Positions 1 to 8,041 of a stretch of 10,799 bases of DNA are shown one piece after another. Numbering within the stretch: the stretch's first letter is position 1; each line of letters starts with the position of its first letter. A model generated the notes under the pieces. The model did not search any database. It worked only from the letters and a program-made list of their open reading frames with translations, and was not told the origin of the DNA. Source of the stretch: Cylindrotheca closterium (Eukaryota; Bacillariophyta; Bacillariophyceae; Bacillariales; Bacillariaceae); assembly GCA_933822405.4 (NCBI GenBank), contig CAKOGP040001999.1, positions 961-11,759 of the forward strand, read 5' to 3'. The translations under genes and the position numbers were made by a program.

Positions 1-3
1 TCT

Positions 4-57
4 GGGAGCTTGGGTAAAACCGGGTTTAGCGGGATTATCTCGGTATACCTCGGTCAT
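4..57 (+). repeat. Left terminal inverted repeat of element A
   Basis: It starts GGGAGCTTGGGTAAAACC and matches the reverse complement of 3272-3325 at 53 of 54 positions; the single difference is C versus T inside the ATCTCGG / ATCTTGG stretch. Similarity stops sharply at the inner edge (tccc versus cccc, then divergence). Confidence 0.92.
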
Positions 58-321
58 TCCCGTTTCGACTTCTGAAATTTTGGGGGAAGCCTCTCAGATA
101 AGGCGGAAAGTGTTACATGATCAAATACTCAAGTTTGACAAGCATCTTATGATGACAATGATGTTTTTGGACGGTAATCCTCCATAAGCAGCAGCCATAT
201 ATCAACAAAATATCAGTACTACTTGGCAATGGAGTAAAAGGACTATACGGTAGCTTAACATACACAATGGAATGATAGCTAGTACATAAAGTAGTCTACT
301 CTAGTGCTCGTTCGGTTATTC
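58..321. other. Non-coding 3' flank of the element A transposase
   Basis: This lies between the left TIR and the transposase stop codon. I see no coding frame, repeat or RNA gene in it. It presumably holds the transposase 3' untranslated region, read on the minus strand. Confidence 0.5.
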
Positions 322-1141
322 TTACCAAACATGCATACCCTCGGCAATTTCAAGTTGAGTCAGAACAGCAACTGCAAAGAACGCTCCCCCGTGCTTCTCT
401 TCAGAGTTGCGAAAGCGATCAGACATTATGCGCCAATCCTTGAACTTGCCGTTGATGTTCTCATGATAAGCCATCAACTCATCCATTGTCTCTCTCTCAT
501 GATCTGGAATATCAAACTTGGTGATACTTGGAGAATGTTGGCAACGATATCCTGCATCAGCGAGGTAGTATTCTCCTTGTGGAAGAATTTCGTGAAGATG
601 GTTCCTTGCGATTTTAATATCCGGCCATTCACCGCATATGAAAGGACCATTGATGCTGCAGATTAGCCCAGTCGCAACAGCGATAACGACCTCATAGCGA
701 AATCCAGGTCCATCAAACTTGTGTGACAGTCTCCCCGGATTGAATGGAGAGTACTCAGGTGAACGAAAGTCGGTGCCGTCAACAGTTACTTTAGCAGGTG
801 CTCCGTTATCATTTATCAATCTATATTCAAAACGGATCTAAAGTAAAGGTTGAGCCATTATCATACGGGTTGGCGACGTTGCACATCTTGTCAGAACTTA
901 CCACATTCTCATGGAGGTCCGCCAATGCTTCCATGAAGATATCAGTCCACTTCCGGAACGTCTTGCGCGTTGTACCGGTAAAGATTTTGTTCACTTGTTC
1001 AATATTGTAGCACTTCATGTAGTATAATGCCCACAACAGATGCTTCACTCTGCCAGCTCGAGGAAGCTTGCCTTTCCTGTCAAGAAGGTGAAGATTGCTT
1101 TGGCACTGGCAAAGCATCACGCAAAAGCCTTTGTGGGACAT
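322..1141 (-). CDS. DDE transposase of element A (PIF/Harbinger-ISL2EU type), two exons
   Basis: Catalyses excision and integration of the element at its inverted repeats, in the nucleus. Exon 1 (1141-902) and exon 2 (837-322) join in phase 0 across a 64-bp GT-AG intron, giving 251 residues from the ATG at 1141. The DDE triad is visible: VDGTD (first Asp at 780-778), LADAGY (Asp at 558-556) and HENINGKF (Glu at 462-460), with 31 residues between the second Asp and the Glu. NGPF..GEWPD is another family hallmark. The C-terminal EN.N..(F/L)K.....RFR....KH block matches the transposase remnant of element B. Family members often exceed 300 residues. The frame is open upstream to a stop at 1187-1189 that reads as an AG acceptor (aaactag), so a further 5' exon is possible and the start is uncertain. 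Confidence 0.85.
838..901 (-). other. Intron of the element A transposase
   Basis: On the minus strand it begins GTAAGTTC and ends with the pyrimidine-rich CCTTTACTTTAG. It lies between complete codons (phase 0). Without its removal the two transposase frames do not connect; with its removal the reading continues straight into the VDGTD motif. Confidence 0.85.
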
Positions 1142-2191
1142 GAGTGTTTGATGGAACTTCTCAAAGTTCTCATGTGACCGTGTTCTCTAGTTTCTCGACA
1201 CATATATGTACAAAACAGCATACATTGGCATACACGACCGGTTCGAATTTTTGAATGTTTAGGGGCAGTCGCCGACAGCCCTGCCGGTGACATTTCTGCG
1301 ACCACATCCACTTGGAGATTTTCTTGAGATCTTCCCAAGATAATCCTCACAATAAAATTGAGATATTCCACAAGATATAAAATTTGTAACGAAAGTGATA
1401 AATGGAATAGGCTCGGATTGGCCGTCCAAGGCACCCCAGCAACAGACCAATACCCAAAAGCTTCAACCAATATACCTATCCAGAGATTCGCCGCTTCACT
1501 TTGATCAAATCACTTGTTGCAGCGCCGAAACAAGCCCTTCAATATCCTTATTTTCCCCCAAAAGTCGAAAATTCGACTTTTCCTTGGCTCTATATCTTCT
1601 GACACAGACCTACAATCAAGAAAGACGCAATGTGCAAGTTTTAGCTTAGGCGTTGAATGAAAGGTTACATATGGCGTTTGTATTCATCAGACCCCAACCA
1701 ACGACGTTTGATGCTTTCGAATGCCGGACGTTTGTGCAATAGCGGATTATCTTCTATTTTGTGACAAAGATAATCCCAAGATATTCCCGAATTTACCCAA
1801 CACTATTCCCAAAACTATAAATTCAGTTTTCACGCGGCGTCACGTGTCGAGAGAGATTTTCATAAGTGGTTCCCTTTGTGGCGCCAAAAACAACAATGGC
1901 GGCAATTTTGAAATTGGAGAATTCTCACATCAGGTTCGGCCCTGCCTGCGTATGATGATGGGATCAACACTCATGCCAGTTTTAATTCACTCCTACTATA
2001 AACATGCCAATCTTGCTTAATCTTGAAATGTCCTCTTTCAGAACACCTTTGACATCTTTGAGAAGCTTCTACTAGTTTTGTACACATCCCTACAGCAATC
2101 TCAAGAATGTGTCCTTTTCTTTGTTCTTTTTTTGATTCTTGTCAAAGTTGAAAGTTGCTCATAATTTCCATTCTTCTAGGTTCAGAAAGGC
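1142..2191. promoter_or_regulatory. Shared divergent promoter region of element A
   Basis: About 1 kb separates the two head-to-head genes and must hold both promoters. The open frames inside it have no recognisable protein features and I take them as chance. A near-perfect palindrome lies at 1561-1582 (10-bp arms AAAAGTCGAA / TTCGACTTTT around two bases). At 1768-1800 there is a weak echo of the TIR (AGATAATCCC ... TTTACCCAA). A splice-acceptor-like TTCTTCTAG at 2171-2179 lies just upstream of the plus-strand ATG, so that gene may have an upstream exon. The exact promoter elements cannot be assigned. Confidence 0.4.
1561..1582. repeat. Palindrome in the element A intergenic region
   Basis: The arms AAAAGTCGAA and TTCGACTTTT are perfect complements with AA between them. 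It lies between the divergent genes and could be a binding site or a chance AT-rich hairpin. Confidence 0.5.
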
Positions 2192-3203
2192 ATGACAAGA
2201 CGTCAAAAAGTGACACCAAAAAGCGCGAGAAAGAGAGCACCGAATTACCAGTCATCTGCCACCAAATTAATCGTTGACGATTTAATTTCAGAAGGTGAAC
2301 TTCAAACTGAGCTTGAAGTGGACGACGCTTTTGATCTGATTCGCCAGCACTGGTTTGAGGTTCACGGCGAGCCTTATCAGAACGAATACGATCGATCAAA
2401 CTTCCCTAACGCCTGGAAGAATCATATCAAGAAAGCCATAAACGAAAGTCTGCACAAGAACAGAGATCTTGCACCACCTGAGAGTAAGTTTTGTTAATTG
2501 TAAAACGTCTTTGAGTCAGACAAAGTCTCACATGGAATACGGAATCACAGGTTTTCTAGGCGAGATCGGTAACAGCAACATCATGGAGGACAAGAAGCAA
2601 ATTTCATCATTCGTCAGCCCTGTCAAGAAATCGTGCTTGGCTCCTCCAGCTGGATTTGATCGAAGATACGCAACGGTAAACTCAGCTGGTGCTGACGTCA
2701 CCACGAGTGTGACATACTCGAACGCGTACATTTCTAGGAAGTTTACAGAGAAGAATGGTGACGAAAAGTTGATGGCGGTCCTTCACTGTCCGAGCGGTGT
2801 CAAACCCGAACACTGCAAAGTTTGGATTCAGGGGAATATCTTGTACTTCAAATACAAGCTCCCCAGTATGTTCTCCAAGGCGGAGAGACTTTTCGCTTAT
2901 GCCGACAAGGATGACATCAAGACCCGTGCATTAGCTCTGAGGGACGAACTCACTCGCTTGAGAAAAGCCGACGAGGAAGATATTTGGTTTACTTCACCCA
3001 TTCATTTGGAACACCGCTCTTGGGACAACAAGTTGCTTGCTTATGATTTTTCTTTTGGAACAACCAAGTGGAACAATAATTTGGTCCTTGTATCTCAAGC
3101 AATGTGTGTTGAGATCATGGTAAAGCCGGCTGACGGTGACAAGGCAAAGGATGCACACACTTACTCTATCTTTGATGATGATGATGACAAAGAGAACGAC
3201 TAA
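2192..3203 (+). CDS. Element A accessory protein, unknown function, two exons
   Basis: I do not recognise this protein. Exon 1 (2192-2483) and exon 2 (2560-3203, or from 2551) join in frame to give 311 (or 314) residues. The N-terminus is basic (MTRRQKV ... SARKRAP) and nuclear-signal-like. Residues 45-90 are probably helical with several Trp and Tyr. Residues 168-199 read like two beta strands around a VKPEHCKVWIQGNILYFKYK block that recalls the core of Hsp20/alpha-crystallin or CS-type sandwiches; this is a weak resemblance by eye. Residues 205-240 look helical and charged, residues 273-286 beta-rich, and the tail is a run of Asp/Glu. It occupies the place of the Myb-like second protein of PIF/Harbinger elements, so a role in end binding or nuclear import of the transposase is inferred from position only. 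Confidence 0.75.
2484..2559 (+). other. Intron of the element A accessory gene
   Basis: The donor is GAGA|GTAAGTTTTG. The acceptor is either TTTTCTAG at 2559 (76 bp) or ATCACAG at 2550 (67 bp); both keep the frame (phase 1, Ser codon at the junction). The 2559 site has the better pyrimidine tract. The first-exon frame would otherwise stop at TAA within the intron. Confidence 0.75.
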
Positions 3204-3271
3204 TAATTAGTTTTACGTATTATTCATGTTTCACCAAAATTTCACCAAAAATTACGATGCCTCTTGCGGGG

Positions 3272-3325
3272 ATGACCGAGGTATACCAAGATAATCCCGC
3301 TAAACCCGGTTTTACCCAAGCTCCC
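3272..3325 (-). repeat. Right terminal inverted repeat of element A
   Basis: Reverse complement of 4-57 with one mismatch. Its outer tip, AAGCTCCC, is followed without any spacer by the 11-bp repeat array of element B. Confidence 0.92.
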
Positions 3326-3441
3326 GGGTACTTTTAGGGAATTTCCCAGGTACTTATAGGGAACTTTCAGGGACTTTTAGGGAATTTTTAGGGAACTTTT
3401 AAGGGAACTTTCAGGGAACTTTTAGGGAACTTTCAGGGAAC
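3326..3441 (+). repeat. Left subterminal 11-bp repeat array of element B
   Basis: Degenerate tandem copies of AGGGAACTTTT and AGGGAACTTTC often alternate. The array breaks off at GGGAAC where element D is inserted and resumes as GAACTTTTGCG at 5123. Confidence 0.85.
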
Positions 3442-3459
3442 TGTGACACACAATTTTAA

Positions 3460-4252
3460 CAGCGCATCCGCCAGTCACGGTACTAGGTAGAGTGGAGAAT
3501 TTGTGAAAAAGTCACCTTTCGACCTTAGCCCATTTTGTATATATGACCATTTTCATTGTTAAAACCCATCAGACCTTTTGGGGTGACCCTTTAGGCCTAC
3601 TGTGTAGGGTCCATTGCTTGATGTGTCCTTAGGTTCGGTCGCTGGCACCATATTAGGCCAATGGTATGACATAGCTAGTAAAATGTAATTTTATGTCATT
3701 TCCTTTGGTTGTATTCGAGGATGCCAGTGGCGATTGATGGGCTACAAACTTGCACCTAGCTCATAAGTAGCAACATGGAGCCATATGTGAGCTGTGGGGA
3801 CTACCAAACTATGTTGGAGAGGGGGTGTAAGCTCGAACAGGGCAGCATGTTTTTGAAGTAAGAAAATGTGATTTTCGTGTCATTTTTGTTTGGCCTTATT
3901 GGAGGACCACTATGGCAATTGGTAGACTACAAACTCACATCTAGCTCATAAGGGACCAATGGGGAATAGATACGGGCTGTAGGAACTGTCACACTAGGTT
4001 GGATGGGGCAGCTCAACTCCAAATGAAACGAAATTACATTTTGCTAGCTATGTCATACCATTAGCCTAATATGGTCCCAGCGACCGAACCTATGGATATA
4101 CCAAGCAATGGACCCTATACCGTAGGCCTAAAGGGTCACCCCAAGAGGTCTGATGGGTTTTAACAATGAAAATGGTCATATATACAAAATGGGCTAAGGT
4201 CGAAAGATGACTTTTTCACGTGACTGGTGTTCCTTGAGTCGCGGATGCGCTG
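3460..4252. mobile_element. Element E: TTAA-inserted foldback MITE
   Basis: Flanked by TTAA on both sides (3456-3459, 4253-4256), with tips CAGCGCATCCGC and the inverse. The arms are about 235-240 bp (3460-3701 and 4020-4252), highly similar and able to fold on each other. The loop of about 320 bp has no gene. The intact partner TIR of element D shows a single TTAA at this spot, so the insertion and its duplication are directly proven. TTAA duplication is typical of piggyBac and Sola3 transposases; the enzyme is not here, so the choice is inference. Confidence 0.9.
3680..4010 (+). repeat. Diverged 183-bp direct repeats in the loop of element E
   Basis: Two diverged units, from about 3680 and from about 3863, share AAAATGT, then CTACAAACT, CTAGCTCATAAG and GGAACTA/GGAACTG-like words in the same order. 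The same starting word occurs inverted at the inner edge of the right arm, so arm and loop seem to have been built from one repeated unit. Confidence 0.7.
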
Positions 4253-4256
4253 TTAA

Positions 4257-4300
4257 AACTGTGCAGTTTTAAAACTGAGTGACGCAGTTTCAAAACTGAG
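4257..4300 (+). repeat. Left TIR of element D, inner part (outer 18 bp at 3442-3459)
   Basis: Continues the TIR interrupted by element E. It contains GCAGTTTTAAAACTGAG and GCAGTTTCAAAACTGAG as internal near-direct repeats. Confidence 0.9.
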
Positions 4301-5060
4301 ATTATGGTCACAGCAATCTTAAAACTGGCACAAGCCAGCCACACCCCAACCTTGGTTCCCACTATTTCTGCAGAGGTTGTTATCTAGAGCGGTTCTGATT
4401 CTGTACTGTAGTGGTGGAAGCTACCCGGTACGAAGACAAGCAACCCATCCGTAGTTGTAGGTCCAGCCCAGCACTAAAAACGCAACCTCAGTTTTCATCT
4501 CTTGTGCTGCCGTAGCATGGACTCATTGTTTTCAGAGTCAATTCTTGCTTTCATATGAAGATGAAGAAAGAGTTCTTTGAGATGTCCTTAAGTGGCCCAT
4601 CTGTAGTAGATGACGAGAATCCGCAGACTCACTCTTCATCGAGGGAGAAGAAAAACGATCTCCAAAAAGAGCAAGTTGGATATTATGCAATAATTCATTT
4701 TCACTAGGGAATCTGGAGATAGTTGTTCCTATTTTCGATTTCTAACAAGAGCATAGGTGGAAAACGAATCTCGATTTATATCGCGTAAAACTGCTTTAAC
4801 CACCTCAATTTATATCGCGTAAAACTGCTTTAACCACGAGAACGACAGCCTGAAAATATGCAGCAAAATGGCTTTTACAGGATATCCCAAACTAGGTCAC
4901 TTTTGAATTTTGATATATACATGATAGAATATTATATATATGTACCGTACATCACATCTGACTGCGCAATGACTGTGGGTACGCGGTATTTCCGGAAGTT
5001 CGTAAAATGACTACGCCCGTCAAGCCACCACTTCTGAGATTGTTAAAGTTTTTTAGCTTT
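4301..5060. other. Interior of element D, no gene
   Basis: I see no protein or RNA gene here. The only structure is a tandem duplication at 4770-4837 and an AT-rich stretch with TATATATA-like sequence around 4914-4942. Codons look random in all frames. Confidence 0.6.
4770..4837 (+). repeat. 34-bp tandem duplication inside element D
   Basis: Two adjacent 34-bp units (4770-4803, 4804-4837) differ at one base (CTCGATTTATA versus CTCAATTTATA). Each contains TATCGCGTAAAACTGC. Confidence 0.92.
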
Positions 5061-5122
5061 CTCAGTTTTGAAACTGCGTCACTCAGTTTTAAAACTGCAC
5101 AGTTTTAAAATTGTGTGTCACA
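5061..5122 (-). repeat. Right TIR of element D
   Basis: Uninterrupted 62-bp repeat, the perfect inverse of the rejoined left TIR. It serves as the reference showing exactly where element E entered the left copy. Confidence 0.92.
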
Positions 5123-5126
5123 GAAC

Positions 5127-5570
5127 TTTTGCGAAACAATATTCCCTCAAAAGACAAACTATACAAATAATAGAGAATTGCACTGTAGTAGATGACGCTA
5201 TTCAAAGGACGGCCATTCTCAATATCGTATTGAATCAAAACGAGAAAGTCAGTGTAAACGACTTCATGCTTGTCCATAGTATAACGAAAACGAGTTCCAA
5301 TAGTGTCAAAACGTTTCAATCTCTCGTTGAAGTTCTCCTGCCGCCGAGTTCTAGCCCAAATCTTGAACTCGAGAACTTTGGGGCTGTCGGTTTCTTGAAT
5401 AATAGATGTGACCATCCAGTGAGCGAAGACAAAGACCTTGTTCTAAACAAGACTTTTTGGCCGAATGTACGCCATTGCCCATCTGCTAGTAGACATGGTT
5501 TGGGTCCATGTTTTCGGTGATGTCTCTCCAGCACTGTCCTTGATAGGTTTCTTGGGTTCTTTTTTCGCAT
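5127..5570 (-). pseudogene. Transposase remnant of element B (C-terminal part)
   Basis: The clear part, 5442-5127, encodes LEFKIWAR, then RQENFNERLKRF with the likely catalytic Glu at 5337-5335, then RFRYTMDKH and LVLIQYDIENGRPL. This matches the transposase C-terminus of element A (HENINGKFKDW, RFRNSEEKH, LTQLEIAEG), so it belongs to the same broad DDE family but a different lineage. Upstream the frame hits TAG at 5445-5443, which could be a splice acceptor (CTTGTTTAG). Another frame (5570-5450) holds LADGQW near 5490-5470, possibly the second-Asp block, so frames are shifted. The first-Asp region is absent. Downstream the frame runs into element D's TIR and stops at 5089. Not functional. 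Confidence 0.7.
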
Positions 5571-5784
5571 CGCTGGTTCTCCAATCCTTCAACTACTATT
5601 GTCCAGCATTATCAGTCGCTCCAACATTCATTGTAGGCTATCGACAGTGAAGAGTGCCCTTGTTGATAGCATTGGATTGTCCAAAACCGATGCCAATGGC
5701 ATAATAATAATTCACAATTTGAAAAGTAACAGTTTCTTTGCGAGATGGGAAAGCAGGGATAGCATTTGGGGAGTCTCAATTAAT

Positions 5785-5890
5785 CTCCCAAAAGTTCCGT
5801 ATAAAATTCTCTCAAGGTTACCTAAAAGTTCCCTAAGAAAGTTCCCTGAAAGTTCCCTAAAAGTTCCCTGAAAGTTCCCTAAAAGCTCCC
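5785..5890 (-). repeat. Right subterminal 11-bp repeat array of element B
   Basis: The same 11-bp unit as at 3326-3441 in inverted orientation (AAAAGTTCCCT, GAAAGTTCCCT), best preserved at 5817-5890 and fading inward. It ends AAAAGCTCCC. Confidence 0.85.
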
Positions 5891-6036
5891 TTTTTTCCCC
5901 GGGATTTCCAGGATATCCCCGTGTGAAAACAGTTTTCAGTTTTACCGCGTCATCAATGATTAGCGCGCGTTTCACAACCTATAGTCGGGTTTGGCGGTTT
6001 CGGTTTCGCTAAATGCCCGAATTTGCCACACTGCCC
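5891..6036. other. Spacer between elements B and C
   Basis: No gene or repeat is recognised. It may be host DNA or the fringe of an older element. Confidence 0.4.
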
Positions 6037-6323
6037 TGTTATTTCTCCCTTTTTAAAAAAAAGTATTAATGACTTTTATTAATGTGATGATTTATCAAAT
6101 AGGGACTTATGGACGCGGATGACCGGTTGGTCATTGTGACTTTTTCTGAGATAACTCAAATCACAACGGAATCCTGAGTTATAAGTCACGGCGTTGAGTT
6201 ATAACTCAAACGTGTGAGTTATAACTCAGACGTGTGTATAACTCAAATGTGTGAGTTATAACTCAAACGTACTCAGAAAAAATCAGGGGGATGATGTTCT
6301 CCAATGGGGGAAGGGCAGCTTCA
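6037..6323 (+). repeat. Left long TIR of element C
   Basis: Matches the inverse of 9539-9792 along its length, with shared blocks GATGATTTATCAAATAGGGA, GGTCATTGTGACTTTTTCTG and ATGGGGGAAGGGCAGCTTCA. It is longer than the right copy because of an extra run of the GAGTTATAACTC repeat and a longer A-rich stretch near 6055. Three perfect palindromes lie at 6196, 6216 and 6253, beside decayed copies. Confidence 0.9.
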
Positions 6324-6784
6324 GTAGGTAGTATAATTTTTTGAGCTGGCGGACAACGTTGCAACGTACGGACGGCGAGAATATGACCAAAATGACCAGA
6401 TCAACGGTGACATGGGCAGACCGCGTTCGGGGTTTCGCAGGTGGATTGCCAGACCAGAGTCGCTTGGTCCCGCGCATAAGAAAAGACTAGTAAATAGGTA
6501 AATCGAAGTAGCCACTGGATTGCATGAGCTGCAATGCTCATTCAATCCAGGTAACAACAAATAGATACTGAAATTAACATTCAAAAAAAAGTCCTTTTAT
6601 CTTTTTTAGACTAGAGGCATAGGCCTGTCTGTGTATTATAGCCCTCTCAGTAGGAGAGCTATACAGCCAGAAATTGGCCTCCAACAGCTTCAAGCGATAC
6701 AACGTATGAAAGTAGCAATGGCCGAAAAGAAGGAGGAAACAAAGCAGGAGGAAGAAGCACCGATAGTTGCTGTACTTTTGAAAT
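6324..6784. other. Element C left interior: hairpin and a doubtful small frame
   Basis: A hairpin at 6515-6550 has 15-bp arms with one mismatch around TGCAAT. A short stretch at 6343-6361 (TTGAGCTGGCGGACAACG) resembles part of the C gene copies near 7435-7450 and 9255-9275 and could be a third fragment. A plus-strand frame at about 6655-6800 encodes a charged helical segment (QLQAIQRMKVAMAEKKEETK) but has no family match I know. No other gene is seen. Confidence 0.4.
6515..6550. repeat. Hairpin in element C
   Basis: The arms CTGGATTGCATGAGC and GCTCATTCAATCCAG pair at 14 of 15 positions with a 6-base loop. Confidence 0.75.
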
Positions 6785-7627
6785 CTAATTTCTTGTCGAA
6801 TCCGCTCTCTGAATTTTCTTTTTTGAATGGGTGGTATTCAACCCTAGTTTCTTGAAACTCCGATGCTGTAAAGCCAACATGATTTTTTTCTCGATATCGT
6901 GTCGCAATAGCTGTTTTGCCCTTGTCAAATAAAACTTGAGCTTGCCACGTGCGTTATGGGTGGTTGTTGGGTGTTTAGCCAGGTCATCAGCCAAAATCAA
7001 ATCTTCCTGTAACGATTTGTGTCTTGACTTGTCGTGAGCATTGCGCAACTTGATCACGTTTTATTCAAACTGCCAATAGGGGACATCCTCGAATTCTTCC
7101 AGCTTACTATAGATCTTGGTACTCCTCATCATTATCAGTTGAAAGCCTCAAACTTTCCAGATCATACAGAATGACCATCCTTGCCGCGCTCTTCCCCCAG
7201 TCAATTCCATCCGCTCCTTTTCCTCAATATCTCTGAAGAGGATTTCAATGTCTTCATTGGTCAAAATCACTTTTCCCTTACCTTGTGTTTTTGCGGCGGT
7301 GGCATTTGTAGCCATTGTTGGGTCGTTATTGGCGGTCTTGGTGGTCATGATGTTGCGTGACATAGAGTTTGGATCTGGAAAAGTACAGTTCTGTATCTTT
7401 TGGCGAAAGTACTGTACCTGGTAGTCGTTGCTTGGTCTGCCAGCTCGAATTTCCAGCAACGGTTTTGAAAAAGGGGGAAGCTCCCGTCGCAATGAGTTAT
7501 AACTCCCAACTTCAGGATTCCGTCTATTGATATGATTTGGAATTCGAACTTTCTTAATGACTCTGCGATCATCAAATGACCCGCTGTTATTTACAGAATT
7601 AGGATCAGAAAATATGGAAAATATCAT
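6785..7627 (-). pseudogene. Element C gene, unknown function, broken by two stops
   Basis: A single minus-strand frame runs from an ATG at 7627 to 6785, about 280 codons, interrupted only by TGA at 7150-7148 and TAA at 7063-7061. The N-terminal part holds RRVIKKVRIPNHINRRNPEVG and a Thr/Ala/Asn-rich linker (TMATNATAAKTQ). The middle has an acidic helical stretch (NEDIEILFRDIEEKERMEL). The C-terminal part (KLEEFEDVPYW, LADDLAKHP, RAKQLLRHDIEKK) looks like a helical domain. No catalytic motif is recognised. Reading the two stops as decay is inference; that the frame stays coherent across both suggests recent damage. The palindrome GAGTTATAACTC at 7494-7505 lies inside the coding sequence. Part of the gene is duplicated in inverted orientation at 8948-9390. 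Confidence 0.6.
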
Positions 7628-7640
7628 AAGTTGTTCTGGG

Positions 7641-7761
7641 AAAATGACATTGTTTAAAAACTGAAATATATTTAAAAGGCACGGATCGCTCAGTGAAAGA
7701 CGTCAGAATTCCCACAGTCGACCCCACGTGGTACGGATTTTTGTCATTTGCCGGGTGTTCC
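7641..7761. other. Junction segment between the two inverted C gene copies
   Basis: This, plus the gypsy insertion, separates the inverted gene copies. Its last part, CATTTGCCGGGTGTTCCAG (7745-7763), recurs at 9885-9903. No gene. Confidence 0.5.
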
Positions 7762-7766
7762 AGAAC

Positions 7767-7925
7767 TGTAATGACCTTGGAGTGACCTTGGAACTAGATT
7801 AGATCCTTTGGAGGTACAGACATAGCTTTAGGCCTAAATCTCACGTCACTCCTTTCTGTGGCTTTCTGAGAGACTCTATAACTTTTGTTGTGACCCATTC
7901 CTATCTCTTCTTCTAGGCTGGTTCA
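7767..7925 (+). repeat. 5' LTR of the gypsy element
   Basis: 159 bp, TG...CA ends, differing from the 3' LTR at two positions (CTAAATCTCACG versus CTAACTCTCACA). The near identity indicates a young insertion. No clear tRNA-primer site follows (next bases CTATTCGAATAG). Confidence 0.95.
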
Positions 7926-8041
7926 CTATTCGAATAGCCATAAGGCTTAGATTGAAGACTAGAAGAGTATAATCACACACACACAAGCAATTGCCGTTTG
8001 ACTTGATCGAAAAACCTCGATCCTTTCAGATTTTCAACTAG

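Larger units (their letters stand above)
4..3325. mobile_element. Element A: two-gene PIF/Harbinger-like DNA transposon
   Basis: A 3.3-kb unit is bounded by 54-bp terminal inverted repeats (4-57 and 3272-3325) that differ at one position. It contains a spliced DDE transposase on the minus strand and a spliced second gene on the plus strand, in head-to-head arrangement. A transposase plus a second, often DNA-binding, protein is the classic composition of PIF/Harbinger elements. The three bases left of the left TIR (tct) and the three right of the right TIR (ggg) do not match, so no target duplication is visible. Only three bases lie to the left, so the true end could be outside the window. Both genes lack internal stops after splicing and the ends are almost identical, so the copy looks young and perhaps functional (inference). 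Confidence 0.85.
3442..5122. mobile_element. Element D: non-autonomous transposon with GAAC target duplication
   Basis: It is flanked by GAAC on both sides (3438-3441 and 5123-5126). Its ends are TGTGACACACAATTTTAA and the exact inverse. When element E and one TTAA are removed, the left TIR (3442-3459 plus 4257-4300) and the right TIR (5061-5122) are 62 bp and identical. The reconstructed length is 884 bp. There is no transposase frame, so it must depend on an enzyme made elsewhere. The TIRs carry the palindrome CAGTTTTAAAACTG and related GCAGTTTCAAAACTG copies, which may be binding sites. I cannot assign the superfamily; a 4-bp duplication fits few families. Confidence 0.88.
3326..5890. mobile_element. 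Element B: deleted Harbinger-like transposon, interrupted by D and E
   Basis: The ends are near-mirror images: GGGTACTTTTAGGGAA at the left and, inverted, GGGAGCTTTTAGGGAA at the right. Inside each end is an array of an 11-bp unit, AGGGAACTTTT/C. Between them lies the C-terminal part of a DDE transposase on the minus strand. Removing element D and one target duplication leaves about 880 bp, too little for a complete transposon, so this is an internally deleted copy. No target duplication is evident. The left end directly abuts element A, and both A and B tips read GGGAGCTT, suggesting related end recognition (inference). Confidence 0.6.

Noticed and set aside
304..666. Plus-strand open frame of 120 codons
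   Set aside because: It is antisense to the transposase exon that carries all three catalytic residues; no protein features of its own.
1117..1470. Minus-strand open frames upstream of the transposase
   Set aside because: Possible 5' exon was considered, but no donor site joins it convincingly to the transposase and its composition shows no domain.
1721..2020. Plus-strand open frame of 99 codons in the divergent promoter region
   Set aside because: No splice path to the accessory gene and no family features; it also spans a TIR-like echo, so it is likely chance.
4602..5199. 15-bp match CTGTAGTAGATGACG at 4602 and 5185
   Set aside because: It links element D with the transposase tail of B, but the flanks diverge at once; a chance match is the simplest view.
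7976..7985. Short CA microsatellite
   Set aside because: Only a few units; no informative value.
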